Positions 1 to 12,795 of a DNA stretch of 64,000 nt are shown here, piece by piece. The stretch's first letter is position 1, and every line of letters starts with the position of its first letter. The notes under the pieces are model-generated. The model ran no database searches. It was not told the DNA's origin and was given only the letters and a program-made list of their open reading frames with translations. This DNA is from Druceiella hillmani. Its lineage: Eukaryota; Arthropoda; Insecta; Lepidoptera; Hepialidae. The translations under genes were made by a program, and so were the position numbers. The stretch spans positions 7,136,001 through 7,200,000 of the forward strand of contig JAYKKI010000074.1 in assembly GCA_039881145.1 (NCBI GenBank), read 5' to 3'.

Positions 1-197
1 TGAGTCATCTAAAACACCAGAAGTTGAGATATTAGTATTGTGGAATAATGCAATAAATCGTCAGTAATACGTTATAAAATTAACTATCTGTTAAAATAAA
101 ACAATTAAAAATATAAACTAAAGTAGCGTTACTGCAATATTCTATTTTGTTTGAGTCGTCTAAAATACCAGAAGCTGATATATTAGTGTTGTGGAAT
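1..197 (+). repeat. Short interspersed direct repeat, two copies
   Basis: A block of about 45 bases beginning TGAGTC(A/G)TCTAAAA occurs at 1-46 and again at 153-197, with a few substitutions. The bases between contain unrelated AT-rich sequence. The first copy touches the window edge, so the full repeat may extend to the left. It looks like a local duplication or two pieces of one dispersed element. No coding potential is visible. Confidence 0.6.
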
Positions 198-268
198 TAA
201 AACTAAAGTAGCAAATAATTTATGTTACAACATGTGTAGGGAAAAGAAATAGGATAGAAGAAGGATGA

Positions 269-2200
269 CTAATGTAGTGACAGAGAATCTAGGTTGGAAT
301 ATTTTTTGCGACCACTTTTGTAAATATGAATCGAAATTGCGTTTCGAAAGTTAGGATAAATTGTATTGCATAGTTTGGCAGCATGTACAGTAAAGGAGTA
401 TTCGTAGAAGGTGGTGTCATGATTGGGAATAAGGAGAGTGAGGAGAGATTCAGAACGTAATCCGAGGCTTTGAACTCCTAGGGATTTGAATCTGTAATTC
501 AGATAAGATGGACTACAAGGGCTGTTCAACGCATTGAAGAGAAGATATGGAATATTTAAATAGCAACGATCACGTATTTCCGTGCAATATGGTAATTCGT
601 TTATTTACATACACTTTTAGAAACATTAGAGTTTTAACACTTTTGCGTTTCAATAACTATAACAAGACCTTCCGATAAATTTATTAATATTACTCCACAT
701 GACTGTGACACACTTTGACAAATTTATTCTCACTCATCACTAACACGTCAATCTCTGGTGCAAACGCTATCAGTTGGTTGAGCATCTGTACACCGTGGGA
801 AAATGGAGAACGTCTAAATAGATGCCGGTACAGCAAAAAGATAATGATTAAGCGTGTGCAAATAGTGATCAGGTACGAAGAGCGGATCTATCTATAAATT
901 CTATTCTCCATTTAACAAGTGGAAAATAAATTTCATCAAATCGGAAAGTAACAATAGGAAAATAAATTTCATCGGGAAACAAACTTTTCTTCTGTGCTGC
1001 AATGTGTCGTAGCATATCCAAGAGAAAATCGGTAGGAAATAGAAAAGGAGTATCGTCTCATGTGAAATATCGAAGTAACGTTTTTTGGACACGTTCAATC
1101 ATCAGGCTGTATTTAGTTTCATGAGGACTCCACATAATAATAGAGCTGGGTTCTAACTTGCTTCATACTAAAGTCATATATAAAAGGTTAATTGAAGAAA
1201 TCGTATTTTCTTAGGCTAAATGCGATTGCGATTACAAAATTTATGAAGTCATTCTAATTTATTTAACCGGTTTTCAAGTAAGGCCAGGGTAGCATACATG
1301 TCCTTAATCAAAGTCGTAAAAGCATCTGACACAGGTGATCTTAATTTTAATTAGAATATATATTGAAGATGCTTCAAGAGTGAGATGCTTTATGAAAATT
1401 TGGCGACTAACATTGTTTACTTGAGGCTGAGATTTGTCGATTAGTAGGCCTAGGTTTATTGACAGTTGAAAAGAAGTTTTGAAAAGAAGTTTAACGGGAA
1501 AATTTTGGAAAGAACTCAAAATCCTCAAAAAACCTGAAACTTCCAATAACTGCTAATAGATTAGTATTCCGAACTTCCAAAAACTTCTAATAAACTGAAT
1601 TGATTATCAGATCCATTTTTTGAGTCCATTGACTAACCTAACAGAGAGAAGTGTTAATATTAGAGATGGCAGTTGAAATAATAGAAGTTCTGCGTCTACA
1701 CAAACTATGCGGATGTTCTGAAAACGATGTTTTTAAAAAAATTAAAAGAATAGCGGAGATAGAATTCCGCTTTGAGGTGCACTGGCTACCGAGTCAGTCT
1801 ATTCAAAACAAGTATTAGGGACAGTTCTTAAAGCCATGATATCAAGAATCTTAATCATGGCAAGTAAAATTTCAAAGTCTATAGTATTGAGTACATTACT
1901 GAAATGAAGAAGTACCAGAATTGTAATTTTGAAAATTATTCATAGCTAAGCATATATCATCAGTTACCCTAATTAAAACAGTTGAAGTAATAGTTTCAAC
2001 TCGAAAATCAGATTGGAAAGGCTTAAAAAGTTTGTTATAATCCAGAAAACTGGTTAGCCTAGGGTATACAACCCGCTCGAAAACTTTTGTAACAATTAGT
2101 CATAATGAGTTCGAAAAAGTACTTGGAATTTGAGGACCACGAATAAAGAAGACGTGTTAAAATTTTCTGTAACATCTTTTTAAAAATTAATTGAAAGTGA
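269..2200 (-). pseudogene. Jockey-type non-LTR retrotransposon, reverse transcriptase relic
   Basis: Read on the minus strand in several frames, this is the reverse transcriptase of a Jockey/CR1-like LINE, which would copy the element RNA at a nicked target. From upstream to downstream one sees: FERVVYPRL near 2083-2057 (fingers), the open stretch QSDFR..TSTVLIRVTDDI near 2000-1955, NTIDFEILLAMIKILDIMAL near 1880-1835 (matching FDTVDH.iLL.KL), SGILSPLF near 1765-1740 (matching SGVPQGSILGPLLF), NLGLLIDKS near 1460-1430 (matching DLGV.FD), then IMWSP, MIERVQK and LLRYF near 1137-1070 and a C-terminal LRSESLL...AAKLCN at 269-529. The YADD motif is not recognisable. At least five frame changes and stops make it dead. 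The N-terminal endonuclease was not recognised. The family match is from remembered motifs. Confidence 0.8.
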
Positions 2201-3990
2201 AGAGCGTTCTAGTATATATGTACTATAGCTCGCTTTATACCTAGAAATTATGGTTCGCCTTTCATATATTCCTGCGGGTTTTTTCAGAAACGATATGAAG
2301 TTGAAAGTTGAAATTATTATAGTAATAAAATATATTCGTCATAGTGAATATTAAAAATATTTGAAATTTTGGAGGAAGCAAGTTCGGTATAAAAATAATA
2401 CTGCCTTCATTTCGTCCTTGGCTTTAATTGAAAACGCGAGTTTCAAACATATTTTACTTGTGTCCGGGTTTTAAGCTATTTTTTCTATAGATATTACAGA
2501 AAATATCTGCCTGTTTCCAAAACTGCTAACGTTAAAGTTATGAAAGAAACCATGTTACTAAAAGTTTATGTTAAGTGAAGCTATAGCATGATTCGTGATC
2601 TAACTGTATCTTTGCAAATACTTTAACATAAAGGAAGTAGATAGTATGCTTATGAAATGTTAAAACTTTGTAATCATGTATACTTGTGTTGGTGGCACCC
2701 TCGTAGCGCGAACTCTACACATACTTGATAAATTTATGTTAGGCTGTGCGCCAAAAAGAAAAAATATTCACCATATAATGACAACTCAACTATAACAATG
2801 TATTAAATCTGCGACTGATATCTGAAATCAGTATTTGTTACCTGAAATGAGCATTAAATTTAATTTTCATGTTACGTCTAAAAGTGTATACTGTGCTAGC
2901 CGCTGTGTGTGCTGACGGCCAGTTTGTAATTTGCTTATGCATTCTATATAAGACGCCCCGCCAACGAGGTTCGCCGCCATATGAAGACTGTCTTTATACT
3001 TTGTTGCTATCGAATGCTAGACTTAGATTACATAAGTCATTGATGCTGGACCGTTTTATTTACAAACGGCGTATTATTTCTCATAACACTGGCAAAAAAT
3101 AATACCTATTACTGCGTAAAGAAATGATACTCACCTCCCCCCCCCCCCCGCCAATTTAACATCACCCGTAGATAACGTGTACGATCAAGAGTACACGTTC
3201 CTAGGTTGTCGCTTGTTGCGTGCGCGTGTGATTTGTTCAATTTTGCAATCAATTTCAATTTTACAGTCTGGTATTGCGCTGTGCTTAGAAAGCAATAAAA
3301 TCACTAGGTTAGGAGATTGTTTTGTCTCCCATTTTTTCTTGTTAGTAGCAAATAATTTTGTTCTGTATAACTAAATTATTTGGTTAGTACCTATAATTTT
3401 ATGTTTACAAACATGTCACTGAGCAGTTTTAAATTTTAAACTGTTCTCAAAAATTATGATTTTGATTGAACGTGATGTGGTTGGAAAACATCGTTGTAGT
3501 ATCGGCCATAGGCTCATTATATTGTTTATTGAGAGATCTTTCACGTAAAGCAAATCTAATCAAGTCAAAAGTACAACGAAGACAATATTTCAGTGTATCA
3601 CATTTATAAATAAATAAAGCTTATTCTTATTTAAGATTTTATTTCGTCTTTAGGATTCACACTAAGTACCTTTTTTCAAATTTAATATTATTATTATGAA
3701 ATCACTTTCACACAATTAAATATATGGTTTATATATTTATTTTTATAGTTAGGTAATAAAACAGACGTGTGCGCCAGTGCAAAGTTACTGCGTCAACGTG
3801 TTATCGAGACAGTAATTCGATCGTCGCTATTGGTTAGAAAGAGAAACGGCTATGTTGCTGACGTAAAACGTGAACTCGTCTATCGATGCGATTACCCGCA
3901 ACGATCGAGACCGATATGTAGTAATAGTGAACATTCTTTATCTGCACGTTGCTGAGAGCCCAACATAAATTTACGCACACACACAAACGG
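2201..3990. other. No recognisable gene; poly-C tract inside
   Basis: AT-rich sequence in which no family, RNA gene or conserved motif was recognised. It may include the unrecognised N-terminal part of the LINE to its left. A run of 13 C on the plus strand at 3137-3149 is the only homopolymer of G or C of this length in the window. Short open frames at 2869-3102 and 3177-3374 show no recognisable domain. Confidence 0.5.
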
Positions 3991-4008
3991 ATACGGATAG
4001 GCGAGTAC

Positions 4009-4120
4009 GTATATAATAGTGTAGGCAATGAAATCTGTTTGGTAGTATTGAGTGTCGGGGGTGTGACACGGGCTTGCGATGTTATTGCACTTTTATGTTG
4101 AGAGCACTTTAATGGTGAGT
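4009..4120 (+). promoter_or_regulatory. Possible TATA promoter with non-coding first exon and splice donor
   Basis: A TATATAATAG box at 4010-4019 follows a GC-richer stretch (3770-4000). About 95 bases further on, AATG|GTGAGT at 4111-4120 is a good match to an insect 5' splice donor. If transcription starts about 30 bases after the TATA box, the exon would be roughly 4040-4114. It would be short and largely untranslated. This is inference from motifs only. Such motifs arise by chance in AT-rich DNA, so support is weak. Confidence 0.25.
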
Positions 4121-4924
4121 TAATATACAAATATGTCGCAAAGTATTTTTTTGTATCAAGTAATATTTCATATATTTGGTTAGGCTGAAATATTATTAAA
4201 TTGTTTATTTTTTCGTTAGTTTTTCTGTGTCCTTTAATTTTTTAGTGTTCCACACTGAAACAAAAAGACCTTATAATGGCCTCTATCAACCTTACATTTT
4301 CTACAATTAACGACTTACATGCATGAAACTTTGCAAGTAATTGCATCAGTGGCGATTTTAATTAAAACGTAACAAATTATTTAAAAAAAAATATTTAACG
4401 TAATTCCTCACACATATAGAATGTATTGAGTTAACTTCTTTTCAAAGTTTTGTGTGCGACAAATAGACGAGTTTTATTAAAAATATGGTGTTACGAGAAT
4501 GATATGAATACCTGTATAGTTTTTTTTTAAATTTGCTTCATATTTTTAAGGATTAAGTGATAAAGAACATTGGGTCTAAAAAGTCATTTAAACAATTTTA
4601 CACTTTTCATACATATATAAACCACCTATTGTTAGAATAGATGCCGCGATTTAATAGCAATTACGAAACAAAAACAATAAGCAAAACGTAACCGTAAATG
4701 CGACATTGCCGTAAGCAAAAAAGACGCTACTACCATGATCATTTCTAAATCTACCAAAGAACGCTTGATTTGATTTACACCTGAAAAGCTGCAAAGACCA
4801 CTTGCAATGATTCACATGAAAATTGTGCAGCAGCGGCCGTAGGCTGTGGGCGTCTGCAAAATATTTAATCCCAGATCGGCATAAATTTAATTAAGCAATT
4901 CAGAAACTAGGTGAATCGGAAAGG

Positions 4925-5160
4925 AAAATAAAAGAGACCAATTTAAATTTGTTTGAGGGCGCGCTGCCGCCGCTACCACTTTATTAAGGCGGCGCTGCAG
5001 TTAGTGCGGATTATTGCCTTTATTTTTCAACGAAAAGACGTAAATATTCGCTTATTTTCTTTCTACTTTCTTCCTTCTTTTCTGCTGTAGTGTAATCGAT
5101 TCCAAACTCGGCGTGCGGCAACATAGTCGGCGCGTTAGGCGGTTGATAAGTAAATATTTG
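4925..5160. other. GC-rich block, candidate conserved non-coding element
   Basis: This stretch contains GGCGCGCTGCCGCCGCTACC near 4958 and GGCGGCGCTGCAG near 4989, then CGGCGTGCGGCAAC near 5109 and GGCGCGTTAGGCGG near 5129. It is far richer in G+C than its AT-rich surroundings. No open frame of note runs through it and no transposon family was recognised. It could be regulatory DNA or an untranslated exon. Only the composition is seen; the function is inferred. Confidence 0.35.
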
Positions 5161-5198
5161 TTAAGGCCAAATGGGGAGCGAAAAGGTCGATGCAGGGG

Positions 5199-5261
5199 GT
5201 TATGTGATTTTTACGTTTTTATGTGATTTTTACGTTTTATGTGACTTTTACGTTTTTATAC
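5199..5261 (+). repeat. Three tandem copies of an 18-19 base unit
   Basis: The unit ATGTGATTTTTACGTTTTT is present three times with small changes (5201, 5220 and 5238). It lies just upstream of the 88-bp satellite but its unit is unrelated to that satellite. Confidence 0.8.
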
Positions 5262-5393
5262 TCGAGATAAATTCATATTGTGACTTTGTCGTACTTCGCA
5301 ATAGAAACCAATGGAAACCATTAACTACCAAATATGATGCTCTACAAAATAATAGAAAATTCTATCTGACAATTCTATTATGACTTCTTAGTA

Positions 5394-6360
5394 AATTGTA
5401 AATTCGGTGTATCGATTAATAAATAGTAATCTTTATGTACATCTCAAATGTTTCCAGTTTTACAGAAACAATTATGATTGTCATTATAAATTTGGTGTTT
5501 CAATTAATAAATAGTAATCTTTATGTACATCTCAAATTTTTCTAGTTTTACAGAAACAATTATGATTATCATTATAAATTTGGTGTTTCAATTAATAAAT
5601 AGTAATCTTTATGTACATCTCAAATTTTTCTAGTTTTACAGAAACAATTATGATTGCCATTATAAATTTGGTGTTTCAATTAATAAATAGTAATCTTTAT
5701 GTACATCTCAAATTTTTCTAGTTTACAGACACAAATATGATTGTCATTATAAATTTGGTGTTTCAATTAATAAATAGTAATATTTATGTACATCTCAAAT
5801 TTTTCTAGTTTTACAGAAACAATTATGATTGTCATTATAAATTTGGTGTTTCAATTAATAAATAGTAATCTTTATGTACATCTCAAATTTTTCTAGTTTT
5901 ACAGAAACAATTATGATTGTCATTATAAATTTGGTGTTTCAATTAATAAATAGTAATCTTTATGTACATCTCAAATTCTTCTAGTTTTACAGACACAAAT
6001 ATGATTGTCATTTTAAATTTGGTGTTTCAATTAATAAATAGTAATATTTATGTACATCTCAAATTTTTCTAGTTTTACAGAAACAATTGATTGTCATTAT
6101 AAATTTGGTGTTTCAATTAATAAATAGTAATCTTTATGTACATCTCAAATTTTTCTAGTTTTACAGAAACAATTATGATTGTCATTATAAATTTGGTGTT
6201 TCAATTAATAAATAGTAATCTTTATGTACATCTCAAATTTTTCTAGTTTTACAGACACAAATATGATTGTCATTTTAAATTTGGTGTTTCAATTAATAAA
6301 TAGTAATATTTATGTACAACTCAAACTTTTATAGTTTTGCAGAAACAAATATGATCGTCA
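5394..6360 (+). repeat. 88-bp satellite array with a 3-unit higher-order pattern
   Basis: About eleven head-to-tail units start with (TTT)GGTGTTTCAATTAAT at about 5401, 5491, 5579, 5667, 5754, 5842, 5930, 6018, 6104, 6192 and 6280, giving spacings of 86-90 with 88 most common. Units 5, 8 and 11 share a variant: ACAGACACAAATATG ahead of them and AGTAATATTTATG instead of AGTAATCTTTATG within them. This makes a 3-unit (about 264 bp) higher-order repeat. The outermost units (first and last) are the most diverged, as expected if unequal exchange works mainly in the middle. The units are very AT-rich and code for nothing. Confidence 0.93.
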
Positions 6361-9300
6361 TATCTGCTAATTTACTCGAGACTTCGTTATTGTATCCTAC
6401 ATTTGCATTATTATTTTGTTTAACAATATAAGGCAGAAACACTATAGCTACTTCAAAGGGCGGATTCAAAGGGGTGAACATTTAGTTTGAACATTTTTGA
6501 GCCGTTGCTTGTTATCACGAGAACAATAACCGCCCGAGTTTCCAACTCGGACCGTGGGCAATTGTTTTTAGATGCTTAAATTTTTCGTGTGAATTTGAGA
6601 AATTGAAAAAAGTTTGAATTATTGACATTTATAGAATGTCCTCGATAATGTACACATGTTCATACATAATTCGATTTTCATTTGTATCCTTCTTTTTGAC
6701 TTTAATTCTGTTTTTTATTATTTTTTCTTACAAGAGGATTAATCCTCTGCTTTGTCGTTACAAAAAAATATTTAGCGATCCATTTGAAGTAAAATTATAG
6801 AAATTACATGGCATAACATAAAGTTAAAAAAATGTAATGTGACGAGAATCGAACTGCCATATACTTGTTTACATGACCAAAATTTTACATATGGAACATT
6901 TGCAATAATCGCCATTTTGGAGAAATAAATTACCAAAAAATATTTTTCTTTAAAAAAAAAATAAATAAAATATTAAGTACTAGTGTAACGCTACATGAGT
7001 GACAATTTTCTACGTACATTTAGTAAACAGATTTGAAAAAAATGTATCTATTATTCATACATGTGATTCTCCGTATCACATCGAGCAGAAAACGTCAAGG
7101 AGCTATATGAAAATTCCCGATAGTTTCTAAAATAATCGCCATCTAAGTTACGACTCCTAGTGAAAAAATTACATTTTTTACAGAAACACATTTTAAATAT
7201 ACTCACGTTGATATATAGAAACACCTACATTAATAATAGACATGTGTCTTTGTCACACTCCTGTATAAAATTTGAATATGTAGGGACGCATAGTGTTTCA
7301 ATTTAACCAATAAAAAATTTGGATTTTATTTATCAGTATGCAACTATTTTGCCTAGTATGTGTTTTACAGGCATAAAAATGTCGAGATGAGAGACGTCGT
7401 ACATCAAATAGTTTAATGTAATATAGTATTTCTTATACCTCTCAATCTCCTCCACATAAATGCTAGAGGGTCATGTCAGTTACGTTTATTTATAAAATAT
7501 TTATTGAATTAAATTAGAGATGATTTTGCTGGCAAGATTTCAGAATATAGAAATTTGTTAACGTTACAGTTATTAGTTTTATCTTAAATATTCTGAAATT
7601 AATCTCAAAATGGACACCGTGATTTATATAAAAAATCCTAATAAAAGTAAAACACTAATATAGACGAATTCTTCAAGTAATAATTGTTTAAAAAACAGAC
7701 CGTTCATTTTAATTTCAATTCAGAATTTAACATTTTGTGCATACATGTTTTACGTTCGCTGTATGGGAAATAAATCAAGATTAAAGGAAATTTAATAGTT
7801 CTAATTTTTACATTTAAATTTGATTAAAATCTATTTAAAATTTTATTTAAGAGTATTTAGATTTTTTTAGCAGAAACTTTTTTGCAAAAGTCCTATTCAG
7901 TAGATGTTTTGTAATATTTTATAAAATTTAAATTTAGAGTTTATAGATAATGAATAAGTACAAAGTTCCGTAGACCAAACGCATATAAGTTTCTAATCAA
8001 ATATATATTTTATAATAGTCGTAAATATAACAAAATATAAAACGCAAAAAACAAAAAAAAAGAATCACAACGTTAGAAATACCGAATCTAAATTAGAATT
8101 TAATAGAAAATATTAAACTTGATGAAATCAACAAAGCTGGTCAACCAAAGACATCAAACAACCGATTACACATAATGATTATAAAGGATTTTTGCAAAAA
8201 TTAAAATTCCTGAAGTGGTGGAATTTTGAAAATTTGTAAAAATGAAAAGTTGGGACTGGCTATTCCTTTTTACAATGTTTTTAAATTACGGCCCTGACAT
8301 TTCCCGTTTAGAATCATTGCGGAGTAAACAATATCTTTTTGTTACAAACTGCGACCTTAAACCTAATGGATAACTGATTTAATTTATATTAATAAATTTT
8401 AAAATGTATCTTTTTAGCAATTTGAATAAAGCAACAAAATTAATTAGTTATAAACAACTATCCAAAAAATAATTTATTCTATTGGCAGAAAATTGAAATA
8501 CTAACCGTGTGCACCTAAATAAATATATAAACTTGTCTGTAGATTAATTGTAATTTTTTTTACTTGCCAACAAATTTAATGTTTTTTAAGCTTAAATTAT
8601 CTTAAATTATTTATTGTGTAAATAACTTTTCCAAAGTTATCTTACAAATAAATGATAATTCCAAAAACTGAGAAGGTTAAAAATAGAAATATTCAAATTC
8701 TTTATATAGTTACGGAACTTGGTTTCTAATCTAAATTAGAATTATTCCTAATATAACAATTAGATTATTATAATAATAATTAGATTATTATTATTTAAAA
8801 ATTAATTATCATTCTTGGAAATAATCACTACTTTGGAAATAAAGTGGTTACTTTATGAGCTATTTTAGATCTTTAAACCAAATCGTTACTTAAATGGAAA
8901 CGGGATAACATTTTTTTCCGAAAAGACATTGATGGGTAACATTTGAAATTATACTAACAAAACCGTATTCAATAAAGTTTTTTTATCGACCTAATTTTCT
9001 ACGTACTCTAAATTTAAAAACTAAGCGAAGGTGAGTTTACATTTATTTAGCACCGCCTTTAGATCTAAGAAATGTATATATTATGGACGTAAAATTATAT
9101 TTTATTCTAACGAATATGTTGATGATACTATGGCGGAACCATGACGAAAAGTATTCTACAAAATGCAAAAATTGCATCCACATCGCCATTGCATCCATCA
9201 TTTCAAAAATGTGGTTAAACTCAAAGAACTATATATGAACCTAATTAAAAATCTTTTTATGTGAAATCGTTTGAAAATAATATCAAACAACTTTTTTTTC

Positions 9301-9395
9301 ATCTAATGGAAAATCTGAATTTTTCCAATCTAAATAATAAAACATTTCCCAAACCATTTTCCAGATCTTCCAATTGTTTTATAACAACTCATAAA
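6361..9395. other. No recognisable feature
   Basis: About 3 kb of AT-rich DNA with short A and T runs. No coding family, RNA gene, long hairpin or tandem array was recognised on either strand. One spaced hairpin-like pair lies at 6515-6560 (GCCCGAGTTTCCAACTCGG), which is too short to interpret. Confidence 0.5.
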
Positions 9396-9399
9396 TGAG

Positions 9400-9640
9400 T
9401 AAATACTCACTGAAATATTATAATTAACTACACTTTAATCACAATTTAACACAACACTGCTTTAAAAATCGCATTTAACGGTCGGTAACGACCCCGCGCG
9501 TACAGTAGCTGGAATGCAGACTGGCGCACCACAGTCCGCGATTTCGGCCGACAGCCGAGCTCGTAGTGTTTACAACGCGACACTTTAGTTCACGCTGTGC
9601 CGACACAGGATTGGCACTAGAGCGCTCATTCTGAAATTAC
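9400..9640 (-). promoter_or_regulatory. Possible promoter and untranslated first exon, minus strand
   Basis: The plus strand is GC-rich at 9481-9640 (CCCCGCGCGTAC, CGCGATTTCGGCCGACAG) in an AT-rich setting. Read on the minus strand this gives way to a leader-like stretch (AGTGTTGTGTTAAATTGTG at about 9462-9444) ending in TCA|GTGAGT, a good 5' splice donor at 9413-9405. GC-rich start regions followed by such leaders and a donor are typical of insect first exons. No Inr, TATA or start codon decides the matter. The call is inference, with a conserved non-coding element as the alternative. Confidence 0.35.
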
Positions 9641-10230
9641 GTCATTTCACACTTACGTAATTACGGAGTGATTTTGAATTTTTTAAAAATCCGTAACTCA
9701 AAAGTAAATTTCCGTAATTATAAAAGAATGTACTATGAAATTATGAAATAATGAAAATAATATATCGATCGAGTACCGATTTACATTACATTACACGCTA
9801 AAAACGCATAAAATTACATAACAATGTTAGTTGCAATGTTGTAAACTTCGACAATAGCGAGTCTCTCCGTACTAACTAGTTGTGTTGTGGTAATTCCCCA
9901 TGATTTATTTTAGGCTCTGATAGTTCACGCACAACACGACGAATAGAGTTCAATATTGCCTAATAACCTAACTTAAGTTTAATTTGAGGGGGTCCCCGCA
10001 AATTTCGATGCAATGCTGGTGGAAGTCCGTGTGTACTACGTTAAAAATTAAAAAAAAGTTTTATTCATTGCTTGATCATCAGTCATTCCATTCACATTGA
10101 TTCAATCGATCTGCTCCAGTTCAGTTACAGATTTTCTTTTAGTTTCTGCTGTAATTTGTGATTGTTGCCATTGTCTTAAAAGTATTGGTTACTGACGTTT
10201 GTTGCAAAATTATAAATATTTTTTTAAAAA
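9641..10230. other. No recognisable feature
   Basis: AT-rich sequence. Imperfect repeats of TTACGTAATTACGGA and TCCGTAA lie at 9650-9720. No gene or element was recognised. Confidence 0.45.
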
Positions 10231-10239
10231 TTGGACAAT

Positions 10240-11270
10240 ATGTTCGTTTCTGCATTTGGATCATAAATAGGGAAATATGCATGTAGATTCGGTTCAAATA
10301 TGAAAATAAAAAAAATTATAAGGAATTTTTTATAGATGAATATTAATTTCCAGAGTCAGACTTTTCATATAAAGATATTATTAAAATAGGAGTAGTTAAA
10401 TCTTTTCATAAATCGCCCTTGAAGAATGACATATTAAAAAATACACTTTAGAAGTATATGGTAAAAACCTAAATATGATATTGAACTGTAAAACAAGATG
10501 AAGTAGCTTGTCAGATATGGTTGGCCGATTTCTTAAATTAAAAGCATGCGTTTGAAGGCGTTACTAGATTTGAAATTCAACGTGAAAACAGATAAAGATA
10601 TTGTAGACGTTTATAACATTCATCATAGATTATATGGAATAAAAATAACAGTTTTGTCTTTGTGTAGCCATGATTCAAGTTTATTAAAAGCGAATGGTGC
10701 ATTACGGTTTATGCTTAATAAATTAGATCGTTAATCAAATAAACATAATGAACAATTTGGTTTATCTCCCAGAAAGGGTATAAAGGAAGACGAACAATTG
10801 CATCTGGTGTTTTATAAGATTTGCATAATAATGAAGACTTCTTCACGATCACAGCTAAGGAAACATTAGAAAAACCATCATCAAATCTAATCAGAACATT
10901 TATTGTACGTTATTAGAAAGGCTGAAATTTAAGTGAACACAAGAGAGACCATGATTACATCTGTAGCAACCCCAAATGGACTCTGTAACCACAAATGTCT
11001 ATGATGGGGACGAGGAATTAACAATCTCAGAGTAATTGAAAAAAGAGGTGCACAAAACTACGACAGGAAGCAAAGATTTCTCTGACCTAGACACTGAACT
11101 AGAATCTACTATAATTCGAGTCGAAAAGTGCGTTTATGACAGTGCTGCTAGCAGCGGACGCAGTCTGCCTAAGAGCTACGTACAATTATTTATTTTCTAT
11201 GCTGTCTACAAGTGATAAAGTTGAGCGAGCTTTTTTTCTCCGGCTATTTTTGCAACAAACTGAGAAGTTC
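10240..11270 (+). pseudogene. Unrecognised decayed coding-like stretch
   Basis: Several plus-strand pieces have amino-acid composition more like protein than random AT-rich translation: a 62-codon frame at 10546-10734 (RLKALLDLKFNVKTDKDIVD), a segment near 11090-11190 (LDTELESTIIRVEKC) and a segment near 11200-11265 (STSDKVERAFF). The last vaguely recalls the C-terminal S..ER.FS motif of hAT transposases. Stops and frame changes separate the pieces. I do not recognise the family with any confidence. It may be a dead DNA transposon. Confidence 0.2.
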
Positions 11271-12795
11271 CTTAGTTGATAAGATATTGAAGGCTTGATT
11301 TATAATTGATGCAATCACATTTTCAGGAGCAAAAAGTACAAATACTTTATAACATTTCATTGTTGATTTCATAAATATTGCTCATTTCTTTGATAAAAAT
11401 ACAAATATACCTCATATTATATATAATCTGCCTTTTATTGATTTGCTTCGTAAAACTATAAATACATCACATAATTTAAACCCATAAATTCGATGCTAGT
11501 TACGTAATTTACATATACGTAATTTTGGAAATCCTTACGGGCACATATTAATGGTTTTAATTTTTTTGTAGTATTCACGAAGAGACCTTGACTGGAGCTG
11601 CGCTTGCGTATTATTTTAACCGGCTTACTGCTTCTCTGCATTGAAGAGCAGGTAAATATTTTTATGATTACATTCGCAAGGAAATGGATTGAGAATAGCA
11701 TATATATAAAAAGAAAAACTGAATTGAAGATGAGTGACGCTTAAAAAACAGAACATCTCTTAAACTATTGCCTCAATTTCGACCTTCACCAAATGTCACT
11801 GAAGATTCTATTTGATAACAATTACGTAGAATGTGTTAGAAATTACTATCAGATTAGGCAACAAAAGTGCAATTAACGAGCGCGTCTAATTAAAAAACTA
11901 CTGCTTTTGTACTGCTATTTTGCTCAGCAATTCAAGGATAGTTTGTTGAAGTTTTGTTGTTTGATTTCTTTTCAGATAGTCTTCTTTGTAAATTATTATT
12001 GCTCGTGATTTGTATTGTTCTTCTTAATTTTATAAAAGAAATATACTGTAAAATTCATGTTTCCTTTTTTTAAATATTGCTCCATATTACGACGTTAAAT
12101 ATTTACAAAATGTTTGTACATAAACTACTTAGTTATGTAAACGAAATAGTAAATATACGTATATATATGTTTAAAAATAATCAAAGTTCGTGGAAATATA
12201 ATATATTAGAACAAGAAGAAATTAGAAAAATGAAATTAAATATTTTTAAATTCTCTTGGTTTGAATTAATAATATTAATGAGCCTATGAAGTTGTGTCAC
12301 CTCAAAGCGCTCAGTAGGGGTGAACTTCAAATAAACCACGTTACATGAAACATTTCTAACCGTTTTATGTCAAGGGCTTTGGTAAAACAACGAGCTATAT
12401 ATTGTTCAATTGATCGACAAATCTACTACTTACCATCCATAAATTATTCCAATTACACTTACGGTTGAATAGAAAATTAAAAAAAAAAAAACAAATAAAA
12501 GATAATGTAAGTGATCCGTACTTTAAATTTAATAGACAAATAATAACATTAGCAATACAAATGAAAATCTCAATAATAACGATACAAGTATTACGTACGA
12601 TAAGTGATATTAGAGAAAAAAATCCGTCAAAAATGAGTAAAATTGCTATTATCTGTAAACTGTACACGAGCACTTTAGGCAACTATATTGGCAGCATTCA
12701 TAACACTAGGAGGCGCGTCAGATGACAAGTTCATTCCTTTCAGCTCTCTCTCAAAAATCATGTCCTAAAGTTAAAATATGACTGTTTAACCGTTG
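11271..12795. other. No recognisable feature
   Basis: AT-rich DNA. Overlapping open frames on both strands at 12395-12725 encode low-complexity Ile/Lys-rich or Leu/Ile-rich peptides, which is what long AT-rich DNA gives by chance. Nothing else was recognised. Confidence 0.45.

Noticed and set aside
3767..4130. Open frames on both strands (62 and 98 codons)
   Set aside because: No recognised domain. The overlapping frames and modest length fit chance in a GC-richer patch.
5394..6360. CRISPR-like repeat-spacer array
   Set aside because: The units are contiguous 88-bp satellite monomers with no variable spacers, in a eukaryotic context.
12395..12725. Overlapping 95-codon minus and 86-codon plus frames
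   Set aside because: Low-complexity Ile/Leu/Lys translations of AT-rich DNA, with no domain or splice context.
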